Shown here one piece after another: positions 1 through 10,890 of a stretch of 64,000 bases of DNA (position 1 is the stretch's first letter; every line of letters starts with the position of its first letter). Source of the DNA: Rhodoferax sp. OV413 (GTDB taxonomy: Bacteria > Pseudomonadota > Gammaproteobacteria > Burkholderiales > Burkholderiaceae_C); NCBI RefSeq assembly GCF_900104385.1, contig NZ_FNJA01000002.1, positions 248,001 through 312,000 on the forward strand, in the 5' to 3' direction. A program made the position numbers and the translations under genes. The notes beneath the pieces are model-generated. The model saw only the letters and a list, made by a program, of their open reading frames with translations, made no database searches and had not been told where the DNA came from.

Positions 1-870
1 GCGCCCCGCGCGCGGCGACAGCCGGGCGATAAAGGTGTCGGCCCGCTGGATCAGCCGCGCCAACCGCAATGCCACGGTCTTGCCGCCCAGTGGTCCGGGC
101 GAGCGGTCGTGGTGGTGGCGCACCGCCAGCAGCCAGTCTTCGTTGTCCACCCCCATGGCCACCAGCATGCTGAAGGCGCGCTGCGCATGCTGCTCGACCA
201 TCTCGATCTGCTTGGCGGTCAACGCCTGGTTCTGCAGGGTCAGCTCGTCCTGCATTGCCGTCATGGCGATGTTCATGGTCAGCGCGGCCTTGCCCAGGGT
301 GGCGTCCAGGTCGGCCGGCCAGTTCAGCACCTCGCGCGCCGCCAGGCTGCACACCACATAGACCAGCATGGCGTGGGTAGCGCTGTACATCTGCATCTCG
401 GTGGCCGACAAATGCATCAGCGCGCACAGCGTGGCGTCCGGGTGCTGCTCGACCAGCTGGTTCAGTTCGGTGTAGAGCTTGTCCAGCCGCTGTAGAAACT
501 GCTCGTTCTGCGGGTCGCGCAGCAGGCCGTTGGCGCGGATCTGCAGGGCGGTCCAGTCGGGGATGGCCGAGACCTCGCGCGCATCGCCTTTGTCCAGGTC
601 GGCGGCGGCCAGCTGCATGTCGGCGATATCGCCCAGCGTGGTATCCGAGCGCACCATCTCGTACAGCTTGCCCACGTAGGCGCGGTGGTTGTCGGCGGCA
701 TCCACGTCCACGCACAGGGTCATGCCGCGGGAGGTCCAGTAGCTGATCTCTTCGCGGTCGTTGATCACATACCCCTTGTGGGCGAGCAGCACTCCATGCT
801 CGTTACGCAGGGCAAACGGAAGCGGTTGGCCCAGGCGCAGGGTGGAAACGTTGACAGCAATAAGGTTCAT
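1..870 (-). CDS. HD-GYP-like signalling protein, catalytic motif degenerate (partial, runs off left edge)
   Basis: The first 290 residues are present and the C-terminus is beyond the window. The N-terminal 50 residues look like the small domain that often precedes HD-GYP modules. Residues 150-290 follow the HD-GYP helical pattern, with a histidine at 166 and a late HHHDRSPG stretch at 252-259. However, the expected LLHDIGK signature is LTMNIAM (197-203), so the HD metal-binding pair is Met-Asn, and the HHE..DGxGYP signature is not intact. Active HD-GYP proteins hydrolyse cyclic di-GMP; this copy is probably inactive and may be a sensor or scaffold. The ATG at 870 starts a continuous reading frame to the edge. 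The family call is fair; the function is inferred. Confidence 0.72.
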   Translation of the reverse strand, partial: MNLIAVNVSTLRLGQPLPFALRNEHGVLLAHKGYVINDREEISYWTSRGMTLCVDVDAADNHRAYVGKLYEMVRSDTTLGDIADMQLAAADLDKGDAREVSAIPDWTALQIRANGLLRDPQNEQFLQRLDKLYTELNQLVEQHPDATLCALMHLSATEMQMYSATHAMLVYVVCSLAAREVLNWPADLDATLGKAALTMNIAMTAMQDELTLQNQALTAKQIEMVEQHAQRAFSMLVAMGVDNEDWLLAVRHHHDRSPGPLGGKTVALRLARLIQRADTFIARLSPRAGR

Positions 871-937
871 GGTCGTAAAGGTTATCAGTTCAGTATCGAC
901 ATATCTACTGCTTGCTTGAGCCTGCTAGCATTTATGG

Positions 938-1441
938 ATGACCGACACCCTTGCCCCACCCGCTTTTCTCGCCAAAATCTGCCACCGCGAGGATGCCGCC
1001 GCCCAGCTGGCCCGCCTGCCCCGCCCCTGGGTGTTCACCAACGGAGTGTTCGACATCCTCCACCGCGGCCACGCCACCTACCTGGCCCAGGCCCGCGCGC
1101 TGGGTGGCAGCCTGGTGGTGGCGCTGAACAGCGACGCCTCGGCGCGCCGCCTGGGCAAGGGCCCGGACCGGCCGCTGAACGCCGAGACCGACCGCGCCGT
1201 GCTGATGGCCGCGCTTGAATCGGTCAGCCTGGTCACCTGGTTCGACGAAGACACGCCGCTGGAGCTGATCACCGCACTGCGCCCCGACATCCTGGTCAAG
1301 GGCGGCGATTACGACATGCAAAAGCTGGCCGAGACCGCCGTGGTGCAGGCCTATGGCGGCACTGCGCTGGCGATTCCGTTTGTCGACGGCTATTCGACCA
1401 CTGCCCTCGTGCGCAAGATCAAGCAACCGCATGGCGTTTAA
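938..1441 (+). CDS. rfaE2: D-glycero-beta-D-manno-heptose 1-phosphate adenylyltransferase
   Basis: This 167-residue protein is a single-domain nucleotidyltransferase of the RfaE/HldE C-terminal type. It would transfer AMP from ATP to heptose 1-phosphate, giving ADP-heptose for the lipopolysaccharide inner core. The N-terminal FTNGVFDILHRGHATYL segment holds the HxGH nucleotide-binding motif (HRGH), and ILVKGGDYD near residue 125 is the conserved substrate loop. It lacks the N-terminal ribokinase domain of the fused E. coli HldE, so the kinase (rfaE1/hldA) must be encoded elsewhere. Its stop overlaps the start of the following permease gene by 11 bases, suggesting co-translation. Confidence 0.93.
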   Translation: MTDTLAPPAFLAKICHREDAAAQLARLPRPWVFTNGVFDILHRGHATYLAQARALGGSLVVALNSDASARRLGKGPDRPLNAETDRAVLMAALESVSLVTWFDEDTPLELITALRPDILVKGGDYDMQKLAETAVVQAYGGTALAIPFVDGYSTTALVRKIKQPHGV

Positions 1442-2555
1442 AACCCTGCTGGGCCGCGCCTGGCAAGGGCTGCGCAAAGACCGCTTTCTGCAAATTCTGC
1501 TGCTGGCCCTGGCCGGCCTGAGCTTGTTCAGCCGCACTCCGCTGTCCAGCTACCCGGCCCTGGTCGATTGGCCCACCATTGCCGCCCTCACCGGCTTGCT
1601 GGCCCTGACCCAGGGCGTGGAAACCAGCGGCGCGCTGCACCGTCTGGGCCACTGGCTGGTCGGCTACATGACCAGCGAACGCGCGGCCGCGCTGTGCCTG
1701 GTGACGGCCGCGGCCGTGCTGTCCACCGTGCTGACCAACGACGTGGCGCTGTTCGTCGTCGTGCCGTTGACCCTGGGCATCTGCCGCATCACCCCGCTGC
1801 CGACCACCCGGCTGGTGGTGTTCGAGGCGCTGGCGGTGAATGCCGGTTCGGCGCTGACGCCCATCGGCAACCCGCAAAACCTGTTCCTCTGGCAGCTGTC
1901 GGGCACGTCCTTTGCCCAGTTCGTCTGGCACATGCTGCCGCTGGTGGCGGTGCTGATGCTGTTGCTGTGGGCGGTGACCGCGCTGGCCTTTTCCGGCCGG
2001 CCACTGCAGGCGACCGACCCCGATGCGGACCACCCGCTTGACCGGCGCCTGCTCGTGGTGTCGCTGCTGCTGTACCCGGTATTCCTGGTGCTGACCGACC
2101 TGCACTACGCGCCCTGGGCCTTGCTGGCCGTGCTGCTGTGCCTGGGCGCCATCCGCTGGCGCGTGCTCGCCCACATCGACTGGGGGCTGCTGCTGGTGTT
2201 CGTGCTGATGTTCATCGACCTGCGCCTGCTGGTCGGCCTGGATGCCGTGCAGCATGCGCTGGCCGGCTGGGGCCTGGCCCAGCCCCTGCACCTGTTCTGG
2301 GCCGGCATCGCTACCTCGCAAATCGTCAGCAACGTGCCCGCGGCGATTGCGCTGGCCGAGTTTTCCAAGGACTGGAAAGTGCTGGCCTACGCCGTCAACA
2401 TCGGCGGCTTCGGCCTGATGGTGGGCTCGCTGGCTAACCTGATCGCCCTGCGCATGGCGCCCGACAAACGCGCCTGGATCAGCTTCCACGTGTGGTCCGT
2501 GCCGTTTCTGGTGGCCGGGGCGGCCGTGGGGTGGGTGTTGCTGTTTGCTATGTAA
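1431..2555 (+). CDS. SLC13/CitM-like inner-membrane anion transporter (YbiR-like)
   Basis: This 374-residue polytopic protein has about ten hydrophobic segments. The paired motifs VLTNDVALFVVVPL (around residue 100) and NAGSALTPIGNPQNLFLW (around 140), echoed later by SQIVSNVPAAIALAEF and GGFGLMVGSLANLIAL, are typical of the ArsB/NhaD/SLC13 permease superfamily, which moves di- or tricarboxylates, sulfate or other anions. The substrate cannot be read from sequence. The frame is open further upstream, but ATG 1431 gives a start without the non-homologous leader and overlaps the rfaE2 stop. The end lies 35 bases from a convergent aldo/keto reductase gene, with a degenerate copy of the dispersed palindromic repeat between them. 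Confidence 0.82.
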   Translation: MAFKTLLGRAWQGLRKDRFLQILLLALAGLSLFSRTPLSSYPALVDWPTIAALTGLLALTQGVETSGALHRLGHWLVGYMTSERAAALCLVTAAAVLSTVLTNDVALFVVVPLTLGICRITPLPTTRLVVFEALAVNAGSALTPIGNPQNLFLWQLSGTSFAQFVWHMLPLVAVLMLLLWAVTALAFSGRPLQATDPDADHPLDRRLLVVSLLLYPVFLVLTDLHYAPWALLAVLLCLGAIRWRVLAHIDWGLLLVFVLMFIDLRLLVGLDAVQHALAGWGLAQPLHLFWAGIATSQIVSNVPAAIALAEFSKDWKVLAYAVNIGGFGLMVGSLANLIALRMAPDKRAWISFHVWSVPFLVAGAAVGWVLLFAM

Positions 2556-2588
2556 AGAATAGCTCCTAGCGCAGGTGGAATATGCGCC
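2548..2588. repeat. Degenerate copy of dispersed palindromic repeat
   Basis: The stretch AATAGCTCCTAGCGCAGG followed by GGAATATGCGCC resembles the arms of the repeat seen more cleanly at 12325-12371 and 15055-15100. It fills the short gap between two convergent genes and overlaps the last codons of the permease. The copy is imperfect and may not form a stable hairpin. Confidence 0.45.
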
Positions 2589-2590
2589 AA

Positions 2591-3748
<1,158 letters not shown>

Positions 3749-3797
3749 GGCGGACGTTCTCCTGTTGTGGGGTTGGTGTGCTGGTGCCGGGTGCGCG

Positions 3798-5353
<1,556 letters not shown>

Positions 5354-5363
5354 GCCCGGCCCT

Positions 5364-5873
5364 TTACTTGAAGCGCTTCATGTCGCTCAGCGTATACAGA
5401 TGCTGATCGTCTTCGCGGCCTTGGTGGCAAGACTGGCAGCGCGCACTGTTCTCGCTCAGATTGACGGTCTTGTCCGCCTTGAAGTGCTGGAACTGCCAGT
5501 CGCCGGTGCGCCGGGCTGGGGCAAATTCCGCGCCCCAGCCGTCTTTTTTCTCCATCACGAAATACCGGAAAACCTTGTTGTCGCGGTAGTCGACCAGCAC
5601 CACATGCGTGCCGCTGGGAATCAGCTTGCCCAGCTTGATGGCGTCGATGGCTTCCTGGGTGGTCAGCAGGTGCTCGGTGACCTCACCACGCTTGACGGTC
5701 GTGTAGTGCACCAGCTGGTCGAGGTTGGTGGGGAAGGTCACCCGGTTCACTTCTGCACGGGCGGCGAGGGCCGAAAGCAGGAAGGCGACCAGCGCCACCG
5801 CCCCCGCCACGGGCAAGAAAAAGGAGCGGAAGGCGGAGCGAAATGGTGCGAAAGCCTGCGGTTCTGTGTGCAT
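5364..5873 (-). CDS. Cytochrome P460 family c-type haem protein
   Basis: This 169-residue protein has a hydrophobic signal or anchor segment at about residues 15-40 (FLPVAGAVALVAFLLSALAARA). The mature part, with VLVDYRDNKVFRYFVMEKKDGWG and a C-terminal ARCQSCHQGRED haem c motif (CxxCH), is typical of the cytochrome P460 family. It should act in the periplasm. It opens the four-gene minus-strand operon and is divergent from the LysR gene at 5950. The frame extends to a GTG at 5891, but ATG 5873 is preferred because it leaves a normal signal peptide. The lysine cross-link of true P460 haem cannot be shown from sequence. Confidence 0.8.
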   Translation of the reverse strand: MHTEPQAFAPFRSAFRSFFLPVAGAVALVAFLLSALAARAEVNRVTFPTNLDQLVHYTTVKRGEVTEHLLTTQEAIDAIKLGKLIPSGTHVVLVDYRDNKVFRYFVMEKKDGWGAEFAPARRTGDWQFQHFKADKTVNLSENSARCQSCHQGREDDQHLYTLSDMKRFK

Positions 5874-5949
5874 GCGGACAAGTCTAGACACGCACTCATT
5901 CGATGACTAGACTACTTAATTTGCATACTCTTTTAAGCCTCATTAAACA
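5874..5949. promoter_or_regulatory. Divergent regulatory gap between P460 operon and LysR gene
   Basis: This AT-richer 76-base stretch lies between the divergent starts. It contains paired TCTAGAC and GACTAGAC blocks and the stretch TTAATTTGCATACTCTTT, suitable for a LysR T-N11-A site and promoters in both directions. No exact operator can be fixed by eye. Confidence 0.4.
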
Positions 5950-6843
5950 ATGACCCGTTTCGATGACCTGGCCGCATTTGCCGCCGTCGTGCGCGTCGGC
6001 AGCTTTACCCGCGCCGCCGCGCAGATGGGGTTGTCACCTTCGGCGCTCAGCCAGACGGTAAAGGCGCTCGAGTCCCGGCTCGACATGAAGTTGCTCAACC
6101 GCACGACACGCAGCGTGTCCACCACCGAGGCCGGCGAGCGCCTGTACCAGGCCGTGGGCCCGCGCTTCGCCGACATTGAAGGCGAACTCCAGATTCTGAG
6201 CGAGTTGCGTGGCAAGCCCGCAGGCCAGGTGCGTATCACCGGCACCGAGAACGCCATCAGCACAGTGGTGTGGCCCAAGCTCGAGCCCTGGCTTCCGCGG
6301 TACCCGGAGATCCAGCTCGAGATCAGCAGCGACAACCGCTTTGTGGACATCGTTGCCGAGCGCTTCGACATCGGCGTGCGCCTGGGCAACGACGTGGCCA
6401 AAGACATGATTGCCGTGCGCATCGCTCCCGATATGCGCATGGTCGTGGTCGGCGCGCCAGCCTATTTCGCCAAGCGCCCGCCCCCCGCAAAACCGCAAGA
6501 CTTGCAAGCCCACGACTGCATAGGCCGCCGCCTGCCGACGCACAGCGGCCTGCTGAGTTGGGAATTCCACGAGGGCGGCAAAAGTTTCAACATCAGCGTT
6601 TCAGGCCGACTGGCCTTCAACGCCAATCAATTGATCGTTGCGGCCGCATTGGGTGGCCACGGACTGGCCTGGGTTCGCCACGACCAGGTGGACCACCATC
6701 TCGCAGATGGCAGCCTGGTGTCGGTGCTGGACGCCTGGTCGTCCACTTACAGCGGTTATCACCTGTACTACGCCACGCGGCGCTCCTCGCCAGCGCTGGC
6801 GCTGGTGGTCGATGCGCTGCGGTACGAAACCGGCAGCCGGTAG
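5950..6843 (+). CDS. LysR-family transcriptional regulator
   Basis: This 297-residue protein has an N-terminal winged helix (FAAVVRVGSFTRAAAQMGLSP then SALSQTVKALESRLDMKLLN) and a C-terminal substrate-binding domain. The sequence IEGELQILSELRGKPAGQVRI is typical of the CrgA/AaeR-like branch. It is divergent from the cytochrome/reductase operon, with 76 bases to that operon's preferred start, the classic layout for a regulator of its neighbour. The effector is unknown. It ends 30 bases before a convergent membrane protein gene. Confidence 0.93.
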   Translation: MTRFDDLAAFAAVVRVGSFTRAAAQMGLSPSALSQTVKALESRLDMKLLNRTTRSVSTTEAGERLYQAVGPRFADIEGELQILSELRGKPAGQVRITGTENAISTVVWPKLEPWLPRYPEIQLEISSDNRFVDIVAERFDIGVRLGNDVAKDMIAVRIAPDMRMVVVGAPAYFAKRPPPAKPQDLQAHDCIGRRLPTHSGLLSWEFHEGGKSFNISVSGRLAFNANQLIVAAALGGHGLAWVRHDQVDHHLADGSLVSVLDAWSSTYSGYHLYYATRRSSPALALVVDALRYETGSR

Positions 6844-6873
6844 AACAGATCCGGGCCAGTGCCAAGGACGCCG

Positions 6874-7692
6874 TCAGGCGCCGGGCACGAACACCATCGC
6901 GATGCTGACCCACACGCCGAAGCTGAAGTACGGCGTCAGCCACAGCGCATCGGCCTTCCAGGCCGCCCAGTTGCCGCTGGGTACACGGCGCTGCCAGGCG
7001 TCGCGCGCGCCCTGGTCCAGTCGCATATAGGCCAGCCCGTGGGTGCGGCCATGCTGGTAGCGGCGCCAGTACATGGGCACGTCCACGCACAGCACATAGG
7101 CCACGAAGGAGATCGAGCCCAGGATGCCGGCGATGGCCAATGCGTACACCCAGCCATTGCTGTCCAGCGCGACGGCGCCCAGCAGCACCGCCATCCACGA
7201 GAAGCCTGCCGCCCACAGCGAGGATTCAACCGCCTGGGTGATGTGGTTCAGCGTCAGCACGCTGTGCCAGCAAAAACCTTGCGCCACGATCATGAACACC
7301 GGTATCGCCCACGCGGCCATTTGCACCCACGGCAGGCCGGCATGCACGCCCAGCTGGTGCACCAGCAGCCCCAGCTGCAGCGCGAAGCAGATCTCGGCCA
7401 CCGTGGCGGCGGAGCGGCCCAGGAAGATGCTGGACAGCCGCGTGTCCACCACCACCAGCCGCTCCAGGTCTACCCGCGGCAGCACCGAGCGGTAGGCGCA
7501 CACCAGCACGTAGACGCCCGACAAGGCCAGCTGCAGCCCCGCGTGGATGCCGCTGCCTGGCCCGAATTGCAGCACCGCCAGCCACAGGCCCACATTCAGC
7601 ACGGCAATCGCGCACAGCGCCCGCCACCAGGACAGAACTCCCATATCTGCTTCGATGGGTACTAGCGAAAAATTGTGGCGGCTTGATGACAT
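6874..7692 (-). CDS. Uncharacterised polytopic membrane protein
   Basis: I do not recognise this 272-residue protein. It shows about seven hydrophobic segments (for example ALCAIAVLNVGLWLAVLQ, GLQLALSGVYVLVCAY, AAWAIPVFMIVAQGF, SWMAVLLGAVALD, ISFVAYVLCVDVPMYW and a final one near YFSFGVWVSIAMVFV). It has no obvious catalytic or transport motif. ATG 7692 is preferred over an upstream TTG at 7701. It stands alone between a convergent LysR gene and the oxidoreductase pair. Confidence 0.6.
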   Translation of the reverse strand: MSSSRHNFSLVPIEADMGVLSWWRALCAIAVLNVGLWLAVLQFGPGSGIHAGLQLALSGVYVLVCAYRSVLPRVDLERLVVVDTRLSSIFLGRSAATVAEICFALQLGLLVHQLGVHAGLPWVQMAAWAIPVFMIVAQGFCWHSVLTLNHITQAVESSLWAAGFSWMAVLLGAVALDSNGWVYALAIAGILGSISFVAYVLCVDVPMYWRRYQHGRTHGLAYMRLDQGARDAWQRRVPSGNWAAWKADALWLTPYFSFGVWVSIAMVFVPGA

Positions 7693-7778
7693 GGTCGACA
7701 AGCGTAACCGGGAGGCGGTTGGGGAGGCAAGCGCCTTTACAGCAGGCTGAGGTACCTCGACATCGACTACGGGATCGA

Positions 7779-8714
7779 TCAGCGCGAGAAGTCCGCCACG
7801 ACTTTGCCGATGCGAGGGCCGGTGCGGTTGCGCTCAATGGCAGCAGGAATGTCGTCGAAACCCACGACTTCGCTGAGCTTGGAGAGCAGCGAGCCTTGGG
7901 CAATCTCCGCAGCGAGCCTCGCCAGCAGCGTCGTGTCCGCCTTGTTTACGAACCACAGTCCGCGACGGCCGGCGGGGGTGCGCGCCAGGATGTCGGGCGC
8001 TGCTGCGGTGACGATGGCGCCGTTCTTGGTCAACACGTCCCAAGAGCGGTCGAGCACTTCGCCGCCGACGTAGTCGAGCACCAGGTCGATGTCCTGCGCA
8101 ACCGACTCGAAGCGTTGGCGGCGGTAGTCGATGACGTGGTCCGCGCCCAGGCTGCGGACGTAATCCAGGCTGGCGGTTGACGCCGTCGCGAAGACTTCGG
8201 CACCCGCCTGCTTGGCGTATTGCACGGCATAGCCGCCCAGCCCTCCGGCTGCACCGTGGACCAGGATGCGCTGGCCTGCGGCGATGGGCCCCGCCTGGTG
8301 CAGGCTCAGCCAGCCTGCGACAGCCGCCACAGGGATGCCGGCGGCCTGCACATCGTCCAGGCCCTCGGGCGTGTGCACCAGGTTCGCCTCGGCGACCGCT
8401 ACGAAATCGGCATAGGCGCCAAGTTGGCCCAACGGACCCATGACGCGGTCGCCTACCTGAAAGCGCGAAGCCCCAGGCCCTACCGCCTCGACGGTGCCTG
8501 CCAGCTCAATCCCCAGCACGGCGGGGAGTTGCACGGGGAAAGCCTTCTGCACGAGGCCTTCGCGGAATTTCCAGTCGATGCCGTTCACGCCGGCCGCGCG
8601 AACGCGGACCAGCACCTGGCCGTCGCCAGCGGAGGGTTTGGCAATCTCGGCGACCTCGGCGGCGGAAGCACCGCCATAGGCGCGGACCAGTACGGCGCGT
8701 TGAGTGGTTGTCAT
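7779..8714 (-). CDS. Zinc-independent NADPH quinone oxidoreductase (MDR superfamily)
   Basis: This 311-residue protein has an N-terminal GroES-like domain (VRAAGVNGIDWKFREG, LGIELAGTVEAVG, FQVGDRVMG) and a Rossmann domain with the NADPH motif VHGAAGGLGGYAVQYAK. The cysteine zinc ligands of true alcohol dehydrogenases are missing, so it belongs with the quinone oxidoreductases or enoyl reductases. ATG 8714 is preceded by a good AGGAGAAACT ribosome site. It follows the Old Yellow Enzyme gene by 16 bases, forming a two-gene operon for NADPH-dependent reduction of quinones, enones or other electrophiles. Confidence 0.9.
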   Translation of the reverse strand: MTTTQRAVLVRAYGGASAAEVAEIAKPSAGDGQVLVRVRAAGVNGIDWKFREGLVQKAFPVQLPAVLGIELAGTVEAVGPGASRFQVGDRVMGPLGQLGAYADFVAVAEANLVHTPEGLDDVQAAGIPVAAVAGWLSLHQAGPIAAGQRILVHGAAGGLGGYAVQYAKQAGAEVFATASTASLDYVRSLGADHVIDYRRQRFESVAQDIDLVLDYVGGEVLDRSWDVLTKNGAIVTAAAPDILARTPAGRRGLWFVNKADTTLLARLAAEIAQGSLLSKLSEVVGFDDIPAAIERNRTGPRIGKVVADFSR

Positions 8715-8730
8715 GTGAAGTTTCTCCTGT

Positions 8731-9801
8731 TCAGGCCGCCACGGCGACCAGGCTCGGGTAGTCGGTGTAGCCCTTGGCGTCACCGCCGTAGTAGGTGGCG
8801 TGGTCCGGTGGGTTCATCGGTGCGTTGGTCTTCAGGCGTTCCACAAAGTCGGGGTTGGCCAGCACCATTTGTCCGTAGGCTTCCAGCTCGGCCAGACCCG
8901 ACGCCAGGTCGGTGCCGATCTGTTCGCGTGCGCGCCCCGGGCGGTTCACGATGAGCGTGCCGCTCCAGAGCTTGCGGATGTCAGCCACCAAGGCCTCGTC
9001 ACCCACATGCATCACATGCACATAGGCCAGGCCCAACTTGGAGAGTTCAGTGATCACATGGCGGTACAGAGCTGGCGCCTCGGAACCTTCATCGATGCCC
9101 CCGAGCTTGGCGCCGGGAGAAAAGCGGATGGCGGTCCGGTCCGCGCCGATTTCTTCGGAAATAGCCGTGGCCACCTCGATCGCGAAGCGGGCGCGGTTCT
9201 CGACCGAGCCACCATATAAATCGGTGCGGGTGTTGGCGCTGGGGGCGAAGAACTGCTGGATCAGATAGGCATTCGCGCCGTGGATCTCGACCCCGTCTGC
9301 ACCTGCTTCGATCGCCCGACGCGCGGCCAGGCGGAAGTCCGCCACGGTCTGGCGGATCTCTTCGGTGGTCAGCGCGCGTGGCTCGGGGATGGGCTGCATG
9401 CCCGTCATGGTGAACATCGGCGCGCCGGGAGCGATGGCCGAGGGCGCTACGGCCTGCCGGTGGTGCGGTGTGTTGTCGGGGTGGGACATGCGCCCCGCGT
9501 GCATGAGCTGGATGAACAGGCGTGAGCCCTTGTTATGCACGGCCTGCGTGATGGCCTTCCAGCCAGCGACCTGGGCATCGGTGTAGATGCCCGGGGTGCA
9601 CAGATAGCCTTGCCCGTCGTCGGAAGGCTGCGTGCCCTCGGAGACGATCAGGCCGACGCTGGCGCGCTGCGCGTAGTAGGTGACGGCCAGGGCCTTGGGC
9701 GTGCCGTCGAATTCGGCGCGCGAGCGGGTCATCGGTGCCATCACGAGGCGGTTAGAGAGGGTGTAGCGGCCGACTTTGACGGGGTTGAAGAGTGGGGTCA
9801 T
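8731..9801 (-). CDS. Old Yellow Enzyme family alkene reductase (NemA-like)
   Basis: This 356-residue FMN-dependent reductase has the family's usual length. LVMAPMTRSRAEFDGTP is the flavin-binding N-terminal loop. VEIHGANAYLIQQFFAP holds the substrate-binding pair His174 and Asn177 plus the proton-donor tyrosine Tyr179. RTDLYGGSVENRARF and a C-terminal NPDFVERL are further family signatures. Such enzymes reduce activated alkenes, nitrate esters and N-ethylmaleimide with NADPH. It is the first gene of the pair and is divergent from the LysR gene at 9982, which probably controls it in response to electrophiles. Confidence 0.93.
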   Translation of the reverse strand: MTPLFNPVKVGRYTLSNRLVMAPMTRSRAEFDGTPKALAVTYYAQRASVGLIVSEGTQPSDDGQGYLCTPGIYTDAQVAGWKAITQAVHNKGSRLFIQLMHAGRMSHPDNTPHHRQAVAPSAIAPGAPMFTMTGMQPIPEPRALTTEEIRQTVADFRLAARRAIEAGADGVEIHGANAYLIQQFFAPSANTRTDLYGGSVENRARFAIEVATAISEEIGADRTAIRFSPGAKLGGIDEGSEAPALYRHVITELSKLGLAYVHVMHVGDEALVADIRKLWSGTLIVNRPGRAREQIGTDLASGLAELEAYGQMVLANPDFVERLKTNAPMNPPDHATYYGGDAKGYTDYPSLVAVAA

Positions 9802-9981
9802 GAGGATCTCCTGAAGGGGGTGAATGCCTCAGACGGACTGAGGTACTTGAACGCGTGCCACGAGGGCTTGCGATTCGGAAACAAAGGCTTTCTTGGATAC
9901 GAGGCCGCATCTTCGATTAACCCACCAATAAGATAAAGATGGTTTAATGAGAATGATTGATCCATAGATGGCACTATCAAG
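9802..9981. promoter_or_regulatory. Divergent promoter region, Old Yellow Enzyme / LysR
   Basis: This 180-base gap separates divergent starts. Its right half is AT-rich and contains ATTAACC at 9916-9922 and GGTTTAAT at 9943-9950, an imperfect inverted pair that could be a LysR binding site. No protein-coding frame here has support. Confidence 0.4.
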
Positions 9982-10857
9982 ATGGAATATCTGAACGACA
10001 TGGCTCTGTTCGTGGAGGTCGTGAAGGCCAAAAGCTTTCGCGCAGCCGGCGACGCGACGGGGGTGCCCAACTCGACCTTGTCGCGCCGAATAGGGGCACT
10101 GGAAAAGTCGATAGGCCTGCGCCTGCTGCATCGCACGACCCGCAGGATCGAGCTGACCGAGGCGGGGCAGATCTACTACGATCGTTGCCGGCGTATCGTC
10201 GAAGAGGCGCGGCTCGCGCATGAGCAATTGGGCGAGATGCTGGCCCAGCCCAGTGGTGTGCTGCGTGCCTCGTTACCCGTGGACTTCGCAACCATTTACC
10301 TGGCGCCGCTGATCGCGGAGTTCGCCCGCCGCTATCCGGGCATCACCTTCGATTTGGATCTCACCCCGCGCAGGGTGGACCTGGTGGCCGAGCCCTTTGA
10401 CGTCGCCATCCGCATGGGCGATCAACCAAGTTCCACGCTGATCGCGCGCCAACTTGCACGCATCACGCCCTACCTGTATGCCTCGCCCAGCTATCTGAAG
10501 ATGGCAGGCGAGCCCACCGAGCCCGCCGAACTGCGGCACCACGAGTGCCTTGGCTTCTCGAAGTTTGGACCGTGGGTACTGCACAAGGACGATGCAATGG
10601 CCGAGGTAGATATCGGCCGGCGCTTTACGGTCAACAGCGTTGGCATGTACCGCAGCCTCGCAGTCCTTGACCAAGGGATCGCCCTGCTGGCCGAGGGAGT
10701 CGTCGCGGACGATGTGGCCGAGGGGCGCTTGCGTCGCGTCCTGCCTGGCTGGCATGGAAGCCCCATACCGGTGTACGCCTTGACCGAAACTCGGCTGTTG
10801 CCAGCCAAGACTCTGCGCTTCATCGAGTTCTTGCAGGAGCGACTGATCGCTCCATAA
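9982..10857 (+). CDS. LysR-family transcriptional regulator
   Basis: This 291-residue protein has an N-terminal helix-turn-helix (KAKSFRAAGDATGVPNSTLS, RRIGALEKSIGLRLLHRTTR) and a C-terminal effector domain (LPVDFATIYLAPLIAEFARR, VDLVAEPFDVAIRMGDQ). It is divergent from the alkene reductase operon and is its likely activator. The effector is not identifiable. The end is 33 bases from the convergent phosphotransferase gene. Confidence 0.93.
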   Translation: MEYLNDMALFVEVVKAKSFRAAGDATGVPNSTLSRRIGALEKSIGLRLLHRTTRRIELTEAGQIYYDRCRRIVEEARLAHEQLGEMLAQPSGVLRASLPVDFATIYLAPLIAEFARRYPGITFDLDLTPRRVDLVAEPFDVAIRMGDQPSSTLIARQLARITPYLYASPSYLKMAGEPTEPAELRHHECLGFSKFGPWVLHKDDAMAEVDIGRRFTVNSVGMYRSLAVLDQGIALLAEGVVADDVAEGRLRRVLPGWHGSPIPVYALTETRLLPAKTLRFIEFLQERLIAP

Positions 10858-10890
10858 GGCGGACGCATCTCCGCCTGGGCTGGTGTACCG

